DNA of 64,000 bases from Membranipora membranacea (GCA_914767715.1 OU612072.1:18042001-18106000), one strand, 5' to 3'; shown: positions 1 through 14,350, counted from the first letter of the stretch. Notes: generated from the letters alone by a model not told the origin. Numbers and translations: made by a program.

Positions 1-222
1 ACAAGTTTATTTGACCTGGATAGCATTTTGGATAGGATGTAAAACCACAGCTACGAGTTAATCAGCCTGTCATTACTAAGCCGGGCATTCCCAGGGGCCT
101 GATTGATGTTAGCGTTAACTATGAGAGAGCAAAGGTTGAATTGAGGTCATCTAAATATTATAGTTAGTACCATTGCTGGAGTGAGATAATTGAAATGGAT
201 GTAGCCTTTTTCATGTAGATCT

Positions 223-342
223 TAGATCAAGTTTGATCTTATTTGCCTGCATCCCAGTTGCTCCCTTCCACTGGTAAAGCCGCGGTGTGACCAGTGGAGG
301 GGAGCAACTCTGAATGCAGGCAAACTGACCAAACTTGATCTA
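223..342. repeat. Foldback element, family A, copy 1
   Basis: This is a long imperfect palindrome. The left arm starts TAGATCAAGTTTGATC and contains TTTGCCTGCATCCCAG and TTGCTCCC. The right arm is its reverse complement and ends AAACTTGATCTA. The centre is CCACTGG...CCAGTGG. Similar palindromes lie at 17296-17423 and 36763-36906, so it is a dispersed family. No protein is encoded. A non-autonomous MITE-like foldback element is the likeliest identity (inference). Confidence 0.75.
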
Positions 343-1548
343 TGTTCCATGTGAGGACCCATGTCTTGCCTATCCTCATAGTCATAATGTTTCCAGATTG
401 CAAGAACACAGTATGATTCGACAAATAAGTTGTGTGCAAGATGCAACACAGATTTTAGCGTCGTAGATTAGTATAGCAAGGTTTTCAATCCTTCCAAAGC
501 CAATCTTCAATGGCTCCTGAACATGATTGTTGGAGAGTGACAATGTCTGTTTCGATGACATGGTTGTCACTACCGCTACATTCGAGCTGATTGAGTTATG
601 ATAACCGCTGATCTTCGGAGAACACTCTGGTATGGTATGGTAGTGTCTGGTGATGTAAAATTGACTGACATATCAGTATACAGTGTAATTAATTGGTAGT
701 ATCTGTAGATGAGCTAACACTGATTTATGTTATGACTGATTGGCGCACATATATCATCAGTGGCTGCCTTGGTAAGCCGTGGTGGTCAGTCAGTTCCATG
801 TGTAGCCAGGCAGTTTGGGACAAACCTCTGGCGTATCTCAGTGGTTGTTTATCATCTTTCAGAGTTGCATTACCTCTCCACAGCCTACAGCTGACCGAGC
901 TGTGGGGAAGTTAGCTCGCTAAGATATCAATGTGTTTTGAGTACCACCAGTTTTGGAAGAATATTGGTTCAGTTCATCCACAGTTTCCCTTGTTGATAAT
1001 CATAATCCAACATTGAGTTTTTGGTGTTGTTTCCCGCATATGCATGTCTTAATTTGACTTGGCTTTCGTTTTGGATTCGAAGTTGTTTCATATCAGAGTT
1101 TTGTTCTCTTATTCCCCACAACTTCAATCTATTATGTGCCAATGTTATCCCATGTATTCAGAGTTTTTTCTTCTTTTCTTATTGGCACCATTGAGAAAAA
1201 TAGCAAAAGCTTGACAGACTGACGCATTCAAATCTTGTAAAAAGTCCACATTTCAGGCTTGGCAACAGCAGAAATCAGAATTGGTGTTTCTTATCACATA
1301 ACAAACATCACTAAACAACAGTATGGAAAGTTTCAGCAGATTATCCAAACAGTAAAGAGCCGATGACATTGCTTTCACATATTCAACCATATTTATGACT
1401 GTCACAAAACCTAGCCTAAAATCCCACCATTATGTGTAGCTTAGGGTGGCCTATACTAGTCCGGGCTACCCTGAACTGGTACAGGCTATAATCAAAGGTA
1501 AAATACTACAATATCGTCCTAATTCAAGTTCTAGTCATAACGGTCGAA
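343..1548. other. Non-coding stretch, nothing recognised
   Basis: This is the 3' flank of the Mic19-like gene on the minus strand. I see no conserved protein segment, RNA gene or clear repeat, and no convincing AATAAA on the minus strand close to the stop codon at 1549. The short open frames here look random. Confidence 0.5.
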
Positions 1549-3570
1549 CTATTTGTCTTTATTTAGTGGTTTTGGCAGATAGTCATTTCTGTTAAACTGC
1601 ATCTGATGTTTGAGGACACATTCAGTGAAGTATTTCACTTCCTCACTACAGTTTAACGACTGCTCCTTATTTAGCTCGAAACACTTCAATACGGACTTCT
1701 GTGCATCCTGACATATCGGTTGCTTCTCCACATAAGAGAATCGCTCATATACCTAGTAAATAAAAAGAATTTACAAGCTTTTATCATGAATTTCTCTTAG
1801 CAGTGTCTGTTATCAGGGACCACAAACCTAAAGGATTGATCCGCATCAGATGTAGCAGAGTTGTCACATACCAATTAATTATCAACATACAGCACAGTCT
1901 TTGGGAGTTGTCTACAGGCACTATGTTTGGACACAGACAACTCCCCATTACTATTATTATACACTTTTTATTTTGGCAGATAAATGCTGCAACGGAAAGC
2001 ACAACTTTAATCGATGTGATAACATTGTGCTGCAGAATCGAATTTTGAAAAAATGACCATCTGTCTGATCGGCACCTCGGTCTTGACCTGTTGACCTTAT
2101 GTTGACTCAAACGAGTCTACTAGATCTACCCGCCACCTAGAGGAAGCCAAACCCTGCTAGAACTAGCAAAAATGTAGTCATGAAAGTAATTTTCTGTTCA
2201 CTAGGACTCTCATTTTCTCAATAGTAGTTCGACATGAAAAAAAATTGCCAAATGATCTTGAAAATATATCGGCAATATTGTTGGGCTTAAGTGTTTCCCT
2301 CTTATGACAAAAAAAAGAGACATTAGATTAAACCAACCTCATCAGCTTTTTGTATAAGTTCATCTCGGACTTTTCTGGTGAATTTCTCATTTTGTTTCTC
2401 GAGGTCCTTCATCCATTTAGCGTAATCCTCGTCTAACTTTGCTGTTAGTTTATCTGTCTCCTCAGGGCCGTACTCTTTCTTCTGTGTAACAACAAGTTGG
2501 GACATGGTCATAGATGATTGCAGTGACAAAAGAAACGTTTGTAATTGTTTGTTCAATGTATTACTCTCTCTCCAGAGATGTTTACAGATTTAAAGAAGTG
2601 CAAGCTTCGAAAAATAAAAACTCCTTGGATCTGGCAAACAGTAATATTAATAATAATGATAATTAAAAGTATTTTCAACTTCCGGTTTGAGAGTATTGAA
2701 TTTCCTTGATTAACAGTTTTAATTTAGCTAGAAGATAGTAACAGATACTAAAAACAACAAGACTGAGGTAAGAGTTTTCTCATTTAAAATTTGGATTTGA
2801 AATTTTATTCATAGATAAAAAATTCATATGGTTCATATGAGAACCTTATGAAGAGAGCTATGATGATTGTATGTGAGATGTGTCTAGAAAATAGCATGTC
2901 CCTGATGATATAGGTTCTACATACATACACTCACAATACAAATAGCCAAATAGCAAGGGTATAGGGACTACTCCACACAAACCACCCATACTGACTCTCG
3001 TGATCTGACTGGGCATGTAGGTCACTGATAAACTAGGCTAGCATTACCACAAACCAGGTGTCGTAAGGCTAAGTATGCATCATGCGTGACTTGAATTTGC
3101 GCATGTGCAAGAACAATGAGTTTAGTTCGGGTTCTGATTGCAACTTTGGAAAGGGGAAATGGGATATCCCCTGCATAAACTGTCAATCATAATCAGCTAA
3201 TAATGACAAGAGAGGATAACTATTAATAACAAATCCGCACGCTTTGGGGAGTATGTCACCAGAGCAGGTAGCCAATCAGATGGCTTCGGAATTCCGAGAC
3301 TTAATTTTGCAGAGATCAGCTCATGCCCAGAGCTGAGCATGCGCAGAATGCAAGCCACCTGCGCTTATGGGGACCCGTTAAATAGGGCGGTCAAATAAGA
3401 CCTAGTACATAGAAATAAAGCCTCAGCTCCTAACTCACATTTTTTGGAGATTGGACGACTGCTTTGTCGATAGCCCCGTGTGTTGTACAGAGCACAGGCT
3501 GAGTAACTTCTATAGAATCTGGGTTATCTAACACAGTACTCCTGCTATCCGTACTCTGCTCGGCTCCCAT
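1549..3570 (-). CDS. CHCHD3: MICOS complex subunit Mic19/Mic25 (CHCHD3/6-like)
   Basis: This is a coiled-coil-helix protein of the mitochondrial inner membrane. In this family it joins the MICOS complex that holds cristae junctions and links inner and outer membranes. Coding exons, minus strand: 3570-3439, about 2565-2338, 1752-1549, giving about 187 residues. Exon 1 starts MGAEQS, a good N-myristoylation signal that family members share (MGxxxS/T). Exon 2 is a charged coiled coil (about residues 45-120). Exon 3 carries the CHCH domain with two CX9C motifs (C134/C144 and C155/C165), which are oxidised by Mia40 in the intermembrane space. Donors are GTGAGT and GTTGGT, and all joins are phase 0. 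The exon 2 acceptor is uncertain because several AGs lie in a GAGAGAG run. The product is shorter than human CHCHD3 (227 aa), so a middle exon may be missed. I cannot separate Mic19 from Mic25. Confidence 0.85.
3098..3109. promoter_or_regulatory. NRF-1-like site in Mic19 intron 1
   Basis: TGCGCATGTGCA differs by one base from the palindromic NRF-1 consensus TGCGCATGCGCA. A second half-like site, GAGCATGCGCAG, lies near 3336-3347. NRF-1 commonly controls nuclear genes for mitochondrial proteins, which suits this host gene. Both sites are in the first intron, about 220-470 bp downstream of the start codon, so a role is only a guess. Confidence 0.25.
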
Positions 3571-4729
3571 CTTGTCTGCTTCTGTCTGTTAGGATCGAGT
3601 AGAAAGGGAACTTTGAATGAAGATTCAATTAGAATGAGCAATGCTTTACTTAAACTCACCATCACTATCACTTCGCTCAAATTTATGACTCACTTGGTCT
3701 TTCTATTAGACAAAATAATTCCCAAATCGCTCACTCAGAATGTATACAGTTCAATCAATGACTGAGCGATTTCTGAGCGAGACCTTAGCAGGTATCACTC
3801 ACTCATTGAGTGATCAGATTGCGATTTTGGCTGTTTTCAATTGAAAGAACCCCAATAAGAGAATCAAATATATCCCGAGATATTTGAAATTATTGGTTGG
3901 CGATCTTCGCACCTCGTATACATCGGTCACATTCAAATTTTATTGTGGGATAATAACAAACCGGGCCTCCATACACGCATGATTTAGGATATTGAGTAAC
4001 CTAAATTTATCATACCCCAACATAAACAATTCAGAGAACATTTTTTTGCTAGATTGATTGGTTTGTTCACTTAATATATTTATGATACATACATAGAAGC
4101 GATTCTGGATAAAACAGTCAAGCGAATAATAACAATTGATTCCGAGTTCTTATGCGCAGAAACATTGCCATAATAAATGGCCTCAGGGAGGGTGGCATAA
4201 TGCATAAATTAAAAGCCGAGTTGTCTATTCTCCCAAATTATCTTCAATGAGAAGATAACCCTATATAAATAAGCTTTGCATCATTTAAGCAGGGACATGT
4301 CATCAATTATTAGAAAGTTTATAGCAGGATACCACAAAATCTGGCTTGCAAATGTCGACGCTCTCCAATAATATCATGTGGTCAATCAAATCAGTCAAAT
4401 AGATTTTTCCATTTTTACACATACAACTTACTAGTATTAGTAATAGTAATAGATTGTGTCTCTTAGTGTCAGACTTGTTGTTATTTAATTCCTCAGTCTC
4501 AGTTCATCGTCTTCAAGCTGAATAAAAACAAACCTATAAGATATAACCTACATCTCATATTTTTTTCAATTGCGAAGAGATTTGATCACATGAGAACAAT
4601 GTTTCAAGAGCGTACCAATATTTTATGGTCCTGTATCTGGAAGGCAATTGAGATTTATGAGTGACCCATGTTGTGAGTATATAAGAGAATCTGAAACTAT
4701 CACATGACCGTAGTTCAGAAAACTTGATA

Positions 4730-4744
4730 GGGGGGGGGGGGGGG
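4730..4744. repeat. Poly-G run of 15
   Basis: Fifteen consecutive G on the plus strand in otherwise AT-rich DNA. It is one of seven G or C runs of 11-18 bases in the window. Confidence 0.9.
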
Positions 4745-6851
4745 CAGGAATCTAGATTTTAGATTGAAGCTTGAGCTAACAAAGCATTTAAAAGTACATA
4801 AATGACATGTGTTTTTGCAAATCTAGTGTCGTTAGGCCACTCGACTTAACTTTCTAGGGGAGGCAGTGCCTTCCCGCCAACCCTAAAACTATGGGCCTGC
4901 ATAATTTGAAGAGCAGCCAGATTAAATGTTGGGGGCACCATCTGACCAAATATTAGGCAGTGCACAACTAGATCCACAATATATAGTGTAAAAAAGGGCT
5001 AGGATGGGCTCTACAGTCTGCGAATCACCTGATCGCCTTGTTAGTTAAAAGACTGAAACTTTGTTCTTTTACATAGCCAATATAATATTATTTGAAAGCT
5101 GCCATCCTTACCTACTAAAACACATGAAAACTTTAAACTAATATTGGATGAGTGATCTATTAATAATGATAGTTCTTGAAAGATACAAGTAATCTATAAC
5201 ATGACATTTATAAGCAATGCATGCATGCCTTTTATTCGGTTTATCTACATAGAGAATGAATGGATCAGTTGAAAATTACTTACTCCTAGTTCTACGTCCT
5301 GCATAAAACAATGACAAAAATTCGACCAGACGCGACTCAATACCAGTTGAGAGGAAACAACTCCTAAATACCGACAGTTAAATAGTTATAATAAATAAGC
5401 GATCAGCTTGGCATATTGTTGAGACTTCACAGCAGCTATATAATGTCCCAGACTTATTGTAGCTTATTGCATATTCAGGGCTTTAAATTCCTGACTTTTA
5501 AAACATGTAGAATGTCTTCTTGCCATAATGCCGCCATTTTTAAGCCAGTAAAAGCAGACACTCGGTTATTTTTTTATGTCACATGTTAATCATTGTTCAG
5601 TCATTTTTAGGTTTCTGCTACATACTAGTGATAATCCAATGATATATAAGCAACATCAACAACTTCTTACTTTTATTCAATGTCTTGGATAGAGCCATAT
5701 AGCGAAATACCAGATTATGAAGAGAGTAGCGCAATTTCTTTTTGGGAGAGGATTATGTACAAATTCAATAGCGAAGGGCTGAGGCAAATACACTAGAGGA
5801 CTATAGTATTGGCTGTAGGTAGACTTTTTACAAATGCCTGAAAAAGATAAATTTAATTATAGCTAACATTACCAACCCATGAACATTATATAGACTCCAA
5901 CCTCAGCTAGCCAATATTTAGTGCTAGCTAACATTGGGTCACCAGAAACAAATCAATCTAAGCCCTAGCTTATGTCTACTCCTCTAGGATAATTATTCAA
6001 GGTATAAAAGTTGTACTGTAATTATTCATGATTGAATTCCCAGGTCAGCTTTCTGAAAGTTCACCCGTAAACTTTGGCAGTGGGTCAGCTCACCAATGCC
6101 CTTAACATTTTACAAGTTATATATTTGTAACTATTTGAAGCCTTGAGGCATCAATTGATTGACAACAACTTCTTATGGAGTCCCAATATTGCCTTATATA
6201 CCTTTTACTCAACAAGCAGGATCTCTCTATATCTACATTATCTGGTATCAAAAGGTTGGCATGTGACCCATTTTGGAGAGATAAACCCACTACCCACAAA
6301 CTACTAAATGTTAGATCTGGCGTTTCTGCTCAAAGGGCATCTGGCCTCGATTTGTGCAGAAGAGGAGGGAGAGAGGGGTCCCTGAGCAGACAGTGCGCAA
6401 AGGTATTCTAGGCTACAGCACAGGGCCAACACTTGACACCGAATAAAGAAGATACGAGGATTAATTGAATATTGGCGGGCTTAGTTAAGGGGCATGGAGG
6501 AGTGATGACTAGGACACCCTGACCAAAGAGAGATAACTCATCCAAACTCTTTGTCAAGTTTTACCTCTGTAAGCTAAGTGCTGATCAGACTTATTCCACT
6601 ACACTTGACCTAAGGTGTGACCATAATTCAATGGTTGAACCTTGGCATTGCCTACATCATATCAAATGCGAGCAATGATGCAGAGTCCCACTGCAAAACC
6701 TGATCTTGGGATCTTGACAATGTGCAGTATCGGGACATATCCCACAGCACTCATGCAGCTCCTTCAGCACAAACAACAATGCTTTATATGCCTTGAGTGC
6801 TGTAAGACATGTCCTATACAGCAGTAACAGCACCTGAGACATGTCATACAA

Positions 6852-6888
6852 CACCCGTCACCAGCAACGGTTTTGTTGGTGACGGGTG
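6852..6888. repeat. Short perfect hairpin
   Basis: The arm CACCCGTCACCAGCAA pairs with TTGTTGGTGACGGGTG (15 of 16 positions) around a five-base loop. It stands alone between unrecognised sequences. No family member was seen elsewhere in the window. Confidence 0.55.
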
Positions 6889-7720
6889 ACGTGCAGAATT
6901 TGTTGGCTCTCCTGGTTTGGCAATTGCCGAACGAGCTGAATTGTGGTGGTGGTGGTTGAGGTGGGCTAGGTTTATGACCAGCAACAGTCGAATCAGGAGT
7001 TTGCATCTTAAAGCACCTCTGAGAAGCGAGCCCCAAGGCATGGCTACTAGCAATTCTGGGTCCTACCTACTGAGCATTTCCTGATCCCTGATAGGTGATA
7101 GTACATGTGTTCGTACCCTCTGCCAAGGGGGCTGGCTGTCTAGCAGACAGCCCTGTTATCCAAGCAGCAATGTTGGACTTTGGCAAAGTAAACAAACATG
7201 CTTTTGCGTAGCAGTCAGATGCCCACTATTAGTTATTAACTATAAATTAGTTATTATGCATTCCAACACCCAACCCATTCATCAATCACATAGATAGATT
7301 AAGCAATGGGTTTGTGGTAGACTACTTTTCATTGTTATAATAATGGATCCCAAACAGCCATTGGTTGAATCAATGAGTTAATCTGAACTCATCCAGTCCT
7401 TGATTGAATCAAGGAGTAACTTCTAGATCCTCCTTGATTGAATGAATTAACCTTCATTAAATTGAAATTAATTTTATGCATGGCACAAATTTCATCATCT
7501 AGGGTGATACATATGTACTTAATGGGGATATTTCAGTTTTTATGGACAGCAGGGCTTATTGCCTCTAATGCTGGAGTTGATTTTACAGCCAAGATGTGAT
7601 GCAGGCTTCAATCACTCCAGTATACTCACAGAAATCAGTCACAGAGAGTCAGGACTGCAAACAAGTCTTGTGGAGAAATTCTCAAGGTCTTTTCAACCAG
7701 CTAAAGGTCACGCTCTGTTA

Positions 7721-7761
7721 CTGGAGTTGTTTTGTCAAAATGCATGAAAACACAACTCCAG
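7721..7761. repeat. Hairpin containing GGAGTTGT/ACAACTCC
   Basis: CTGGAGTTGTTTTG is followed, after a short loop, by AAAACACAACTCCAG. The arms contain the GAGTTGTC/GACAACTC-type core that recurs across the window. Confidence 0.55.
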
Positions 7762-7792
7762 CATAGGCCAGCTTATTTGTTTTATTTTAATG

Positions 7793-7832
7793 GCTGCAGG
7801 CAATGAACTAAACCTTTAGTTCATTGCTGCAG
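7793..7832. repeat. Hairpin with ~17-bp stem
   Basis: CTGCAGGCAATGAACTAAA and TTAGTTCATTGCTGCAG face each other around a three-base loop, with one small bulge. Seen directly in the sequence; identity unknown. Confidence 0.55.
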
Positions 7833-10800
7833 GCAGGCAGGGAGGGTGGGTATTAAAGGATGGCTGCTGGTCCTTGATTGCTGAAGTGTAATAATTTGTT
7901 TTCTGCTCTAAACACACTTATGACAAGACTGTCTAGCTCAAGACAGTCTGCCTGCTGAAATATGTACTTCGAAATTTCATAGATCTAAGTGCGTCTTAGT
8001 CTTAACAAGGACTCCGTGGTCTTAATCACAGCGTAACTGAAGATTATTTTTATATAATGCACGATCAACAGAAATAAAATTGTGGAGGATCACATTATTC
8101 ACGTATGTGACTGTATCCATTAAATCTCCTATAGGGAGTTCCCAATGGGTTAAAACTAAAAGATATTGTAAAAAATTGAATGTGACTGTTTGAGAATCGG
8201 AATTGAGATACTAAGCACCATTGTCCAGGGATTGTGTGGACTATGTAGTATAGTTAGAAGTTCTCATTGTCCAAAAAATGTTTTGTAAGTCTGAGGGTTC
8301 GCAAAAAGGTAAATTTGTGACAAGATATGGCATGTTTTGTTTTGTTTTGTGATGATATGCCAGTAAGGTATGCATATTGCCTATAACTGGAAGATTTTGT
8401 GCACTCAATAGTATGTTATGTAACATACTATAGGGTGATCAAATGGACTCTGGCCAGTTGATGGCGATTCATAAATTTTTTATCATCTGTTTGGCTGCAT
8501 AGTACACATCCCCTCCTCAGACAGACCAAGGAGTTACTCCCCTTGGACACACAATGTCTGGGATGACTCTGTTGATTCTAGATGGGCTATTAACTGATAT
8601 CATTTGGATTTACAGTATTGAAATCACAATGTGTCATAACATGGCATGACACGGCACTTTCGTAGTTACCGTTAAATTAGCTTCAAATATCAAGACTGAA
8701 TTTACTTTGTCCCACCAGAATATTTATCGATTGAAAGCTAAAGCCCCAAAAGATATTAATTCCAATCAACTCGAAATGCAAATATGCCTTACTGCTATAA
8801 AAGGATTTGGTTTAATGGCCAAAGTTGGATAACATTAATACAAACAGTGAAAAAAGTCTAAATTCAATAATATGCAGCGCAGTTTGTCTTTGCGCTATTT
8901 ACACTGACATGATTTCATGCTAAATAATTCATAGCTTTAGTTAGTTGATGTTTACATGACGTCTCGACAGCGTAGATGTCCATGGTAGCAAAGCTGAATA
9001 GCACATATACTAGCCGGCATCATGGTGTGTTGTATGAAAAACCCAAACAAACTGTCAATGAAACGCAGACCGGCATAACATGGTATTCGATTTTTTATAT
9101 GTGACCTTGAAGAACATGGCTGTCGATGGAGACTGTTTCATTAGTTTAGGCTGTTTGGAGCAGTCATACAATAAGAAGAATGGGATTAGAGCCTTGGAGG
9201 TCCAGGTGCAATTTATGGAGTCAAAAATCAGTTCTGATTTGGTTTTCGCACGCATTCATCCCCCTGCCCCTGTCTTCTCAATTTTGTGTAGACGTGGGTC
9301 TTAGGCATGCGGTTTGACTACTATGAGTGCCGACAGCTATACTTTCCAGAGGAGATAACTCTCTCCGCATTGAAGCTAAGTTACGATTATATTCAGAATT
9401 TGACCACCACTGCTTTCTGACGGTAAATGAATTTCGAATATGATATTTGCTAGTTTTGCTCTTTTGCAGACACAGTACTGGTTGTGGAAATACTTTCATA
9501 TTTCCTGACAATCGCACAGCCCACTCTCAACACTCAACTTACACGGCCTCTGTTCTCTGCTGGCATTCCATGAAAGAGATCGGCTAATTCCATAGAAACT
9601 AACGATAATATGGGAAAATCTAAATATTTGGTCATTACGAACAAATTACAAGCAGTATGTGCTTAGTAGTTAGGTGCAACATGTTTTTTACATTTTGCAA
9701 TGCTATGTTACCAAATTTAAGGCAACAAAATTTCGCTCAACACAAAAAGTGTTTATTCCGTAAGACATGACTGGATCTTGAGGTCAGTGGTGAAGGATGA
9801 GCTAGATGGAAGAGCCTGGAAGTCCGACCTATATCAACAACCCTATCAGCACACAGCCGTGAATGGTGAACAATGCGAAAATTATATCAAAGACATTCTA
9901 ATTTAAAGATTGAGATTTACATAAAAATTCGATAGGGAAATTTGGTAACTCGGATAAGCGAGTTAATCCAACAAAAAAGGGGTATTTTCACTGAACTGTA
10001 GGGGTCCCATAATTCTACCACGCCCACTAAGACTAAAGTTATAGCTTGACACAAGTAATTTGAGTCTTTACACCCATTTTTACCAGTATCATTTGCCAAT
10101 CGACTATATAGGTAGGGAGTCTGCTATGCAATGTGATTTCTTGATGCTAATTATATCTACCCACTGTAGGTAAGGTTGGTCAATGGTTGCTATGGATTAC
10201 GGTATGTCCATCTGGGCTAATAAAACAGGCAAGTTCATTATTATCAGATTTGGAAAAGGCATGTACCTATGATATTGAATGTTGATTTCATAGCAATATT
10301 TGGTAGCCTAACTTACTACATACCTACCTAATACCGGACGCTAAACTAACCGAGAGTTAGGACTACTATCACCCTTTACAAGTCTTGATACAACTTGTGA
10401 GAACTCTATAACATTTGCTTCGTCACTGTCTGTGTTCCCTTTGACCTCCTGCTCCATCTCCTCCTTAGCAAAACCAGCAGAGCCCAGATAATAAAGAATT
10501 TAGGTGCAGATAGAGAGAATTAACACAATAGATCAGGTTTAATCTCAAATATCTGCACGCAAACATCTCAATCAAGGGCTCTAACTGAGGCCAATAGATC
10601 TTTGACAGCAGCCTCTTTTCCTTGTAAGTGATGTATGTGCCAGTCATCAGTCACTGCTCTACACAGTGGTGTCAGACTCTGTTGGTCACTTCAGCTTATC
10701 GGCTTCCTTGTTGTTCTAAGATTCCTCTTGGTGGCGATGTTTAGGTTATAAAGGAGCTGGTACCGATAGCCATTATTTATGAGCGGAATGGACTGGTAGA

Positions 10801-13800
10801 CAGTGAAGCAACCTAAAACAATGTCACCCTTCGTGGGACTCACCTGCTCTAAATGATGAAGTACGATGAAGAAATCTTATTCAAACTACGACCTGGGTTG
10901 TGACAACCATCATTTTGATATCCTAAGGATTTTTGTTTCTATTTCTACTCCCCGTCTCTATTTTAGTGACAATAATTCGGCAATAATGTTTCAGGGAAGA
11001 AATTTGTTGCACAATGAAATGATGTGCTCAATAATTTGGTAGTTCATCTATGGAGATGAACTTACCCAGCTTTTGTCTTGTCAGATTATGTTGTGAATGC
11101 AGTTTACCAAACATAGAGGGAGAAAAATACTTATTCACTATTTCGATAATTTATACCGGTAACTTACTTGTAGCTTGCTTGTTATAACTTACTGCTAGAT
11201 TATTGATAACTTACCAGTAAATTATCACCACTACTCAGAGCAGACCTTCTGTCACATCAGCCGGCATCGAAAGAAGCCACTAAAATGAGTTTAATTTAAT
11301 AATTAAAATATTTTACCACAGCCCCGTTGCTGCCCGATACTGCTGCTGTTACAGGAGAGCGTTGAGTTATTAATAATGTAAATGAGAGGTATCAAACAAA
11401 TTCAATATCCCTATATATACATTATAGCTCACAGGGAGCTTTTACTGCAAACATACAAAAAATACTTTGGCCTGCTAATGTACAATCTCGCAAATTAGCC
11501 TTGCTTGTGTGGTCTGTTGACAAAGACAATGGACTGATTCTGGTTGGGTACTTGTTTCAGGGGAACTCAAACTCCAACTAAATACCCAACAGTAATAGCC
11601 CGGAACAAAACTTGGTGTTTTCGATTGACCACATCAGTGGGAGGGAGAAATTCCAACTCAGTAATTTTTGTTTGGGGATATACAGTCGGCAGCATTGCAG
11701 CTTTTACAATTGTCCCTATCGATTTTATTCAACCAATCAATACATCTATGCATTACACGGCTATATGCCTCTACATTGTAGTGTGTAAGTTGTACAGTGT
11801 TGTATATGCTCAATGACCCGTGCATGTGCTGTGCGTATAACATAATGTTTATATGTTACGTCAGTGTGGCCATAGGCAACAGTACTAACCATACAAACAT
11901 ATACAAACACCACCACCAAAGTTATCTGCGTATGATATTCTATAGCCTTTGGTCTGTTTTTGGTAGGGTTTATCCGTACACCATCTCTAAAGTCCATAAT
12001 TGACTGAGGCTAATTTGGATGAATTTGGATGAAGGAAAAACCCGTGATAAATTAATGTGGGCGGCGCCGGAATGCCATTGAGCTATTGGCCGGTTTGTTA
12101 GAAAATTATAAGTTCATTCCGGTGAATGAGTGACTATTCAAGATAAATACCTCCTATCTATGACTGCTCGGAGGTGTTATTTTCATTGGTTAATGGCAGA
12201 TTACTGTTGAAATGCACATGCACCAAGCCGCAATTTAAAAAAAAATTTAAATCTTAATAGTGAAATTAAACTGGCTTATGGAGGGATCGGTAAAGAACAC
12301 CAAATACACCTTCCTACAATGGTGCTAACTAAATCTGAATGTTTCAACATAGAGTCGTTGCTATCGTAATTTTTTTAAATTGGTACGAGGGAATATAACC
12401 CTCAACCCTTTCTCTCCTAATTCCTTTATAAAAGGGAGTATTTCCTCTGATAAATACATCTTTATTTAGCACTTTGTAGCTATCACCTGTTTTAGATATG
12501 TTTACTATTACAAACAAAAGCCGGCAGCATTACCAACAAACCAAATCGCGTCAGCGGTAAGCAGCGTAGTCATAGCTGTGATTGATCTCATTTCTCAGGG
12601 TGTCAAAGCTATTGTGATCTGATATGAAATATTGATTGGCAAAATCTAAAACTATTTTATAAGCTCATTGATATGAAAAAGCCGGTACCCAGTATTGTCA
12701 AAATCTAGGCCTCTGTATTGCTATATGTTGGCGCCTGGAATTGTGACCATCAATGAATGTAAACAGCTTTTTCATTTATTTAGCATCCCAGGTTAGTACG
12801 AACAACGATAATCAGGAAACTGTTATGGATTGAAAATAAAGCCACTGAGTTCTGTTTCCCGTAGATTGCTTTGAATGATACTGGCTTTTGTGAGTAAATA
12901 AAACAGTTAATTTTGCACGGTTTGATCCGTGGTTCAATTACAGTTATCTTTCATGGAGAAGTTCTCTGAACTATTTTCAGTACAAAATAAGGAATTTTAA
13001 TTGAGGGATTCCTAATTGTTATCACGTCTCTGCTAAAAAATATTGAGGAGGTTAGGGTCGGATCGGGTCCTGGGAAAAATATATTGCTTATTCACAAACT
13101 CAGAGCACCACTGCTATCTTTTTTCTAATATATATAAACGATCCTAATCATTTCATTTTACTCATATATAAAAATGTGGCTTGCATGACAGAGAACGACT
13201 TTTGATGTTACACTGATTTTCAGGGCACCAAAGCATGGAGACAGACATTCAGTATGTAATTCATCACCACCAGGGCATTTCGTCGTGGGGCTTCAGAGGT
13301 CTTTTTTTCGAGAGAAAGTAAAGAATTTGATCCCCAGAAAATTAGATTGAGTGCCAAGGCTGATTTTACAGGGAGGTTAGGAAACTGGCTTTATCCATCA
13401 AACAGCTTGACATCTCAACTGAAGTTTGATTGCAGTAAAGTTAAATACTAATTTACATGACACATTTATATTCATATCTAAATCACACCGACTAGGATGC
13501 AGCTAATCCTAGTGCAAGATTAGTCTAAAATACTTCAAAAAATGACTCAGTAGATTACTGAATAAATATATGTTGTATAATTACCTGCTCTCAACAAATA
13601 TAGGCCGACACACCAAAAATCTCAAAGTCAATGATAGCTATAGGATGATATCTGACATTGTAAGCGTTTGTTCTATGACAGGAAGGGACAGTTTGTGACA
13701 GTCCTCTGAGAGTAAAAATGTAGGGAACCCATCGGCCATCGCTGAGGTTATGTTTTTTTGGCAAAATATTCATTTTATGGTTCATGACCAGTGAGCTATG

Positions 13801-14139
13801 GGAAGTTTTGGTTAATTGGGCCTATTGCTTTAGTGAATTTGTCAGCTTTTAGAGTAAAAAGTGGTATTTTACATGCATCCATCGGCATTCAATACATGAC
13901 TGAGTGCAACTTCTTTGGTTACACAAAGTTTGGAAAGCGTTAATTTCTCCTATACAATATATAACCAAAAACCAATGACAAACTTAAAGTCTATTGATAG
14001 TGATATAATAGCTACCAATGTGATAAAAAAACGCCAATTGTGTGCTTTGTTTTGAGGACCGAAAACTTGTGGGGTCTAGTATGAGGTGGACGCAGGGTCA
14101 GCTAAGTGAGTGCGAGGTAGTGTTGGTACAGATCAGGCA

Positions 14140-14350
14140 CACTGATGACGTGATGTACTATTGCATGTATATCTCCGATCGAAAGAGAGTGAATTAATTC
14201 ACTTAGCATGAGTACCATCAAAAGGAATTCAGTATGACAACCCGAGTTCAGTTTCACTAAATAGGGGCGGGTACATGTTAGGTACTCGTACTAAATTGAC
14301 TCTAACGTTCAGAGATACACATGATAAAAGCGTAGTCTTGATGTCAGTAT
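14140..14350. repeat. Dispersed repeat E, copy 1
   Basis: This segment runs through TACTATTGCATGTATA, CACTTAGCATGAGTACCATC, AGGGGCGGG and ACTCTAACGT. It aligns along about 200 bp with 54100-54310, and along its right part with 48699-48862. No coding potential or terminal inverted repeats are visible. It could be a SINE or MITE fragment. Confidence 0.7.

Noticed and set aside
9080-9304. 74-codon open frame with overlapping antisense frame
   Set aside because: Composition looks plausible, but no family resemblance or flanking splice sites could be supported.
11544-11816. 90-codon open frame
   Set aside because: No conserved motif, and the overlapping frames on the other strand are equally open.
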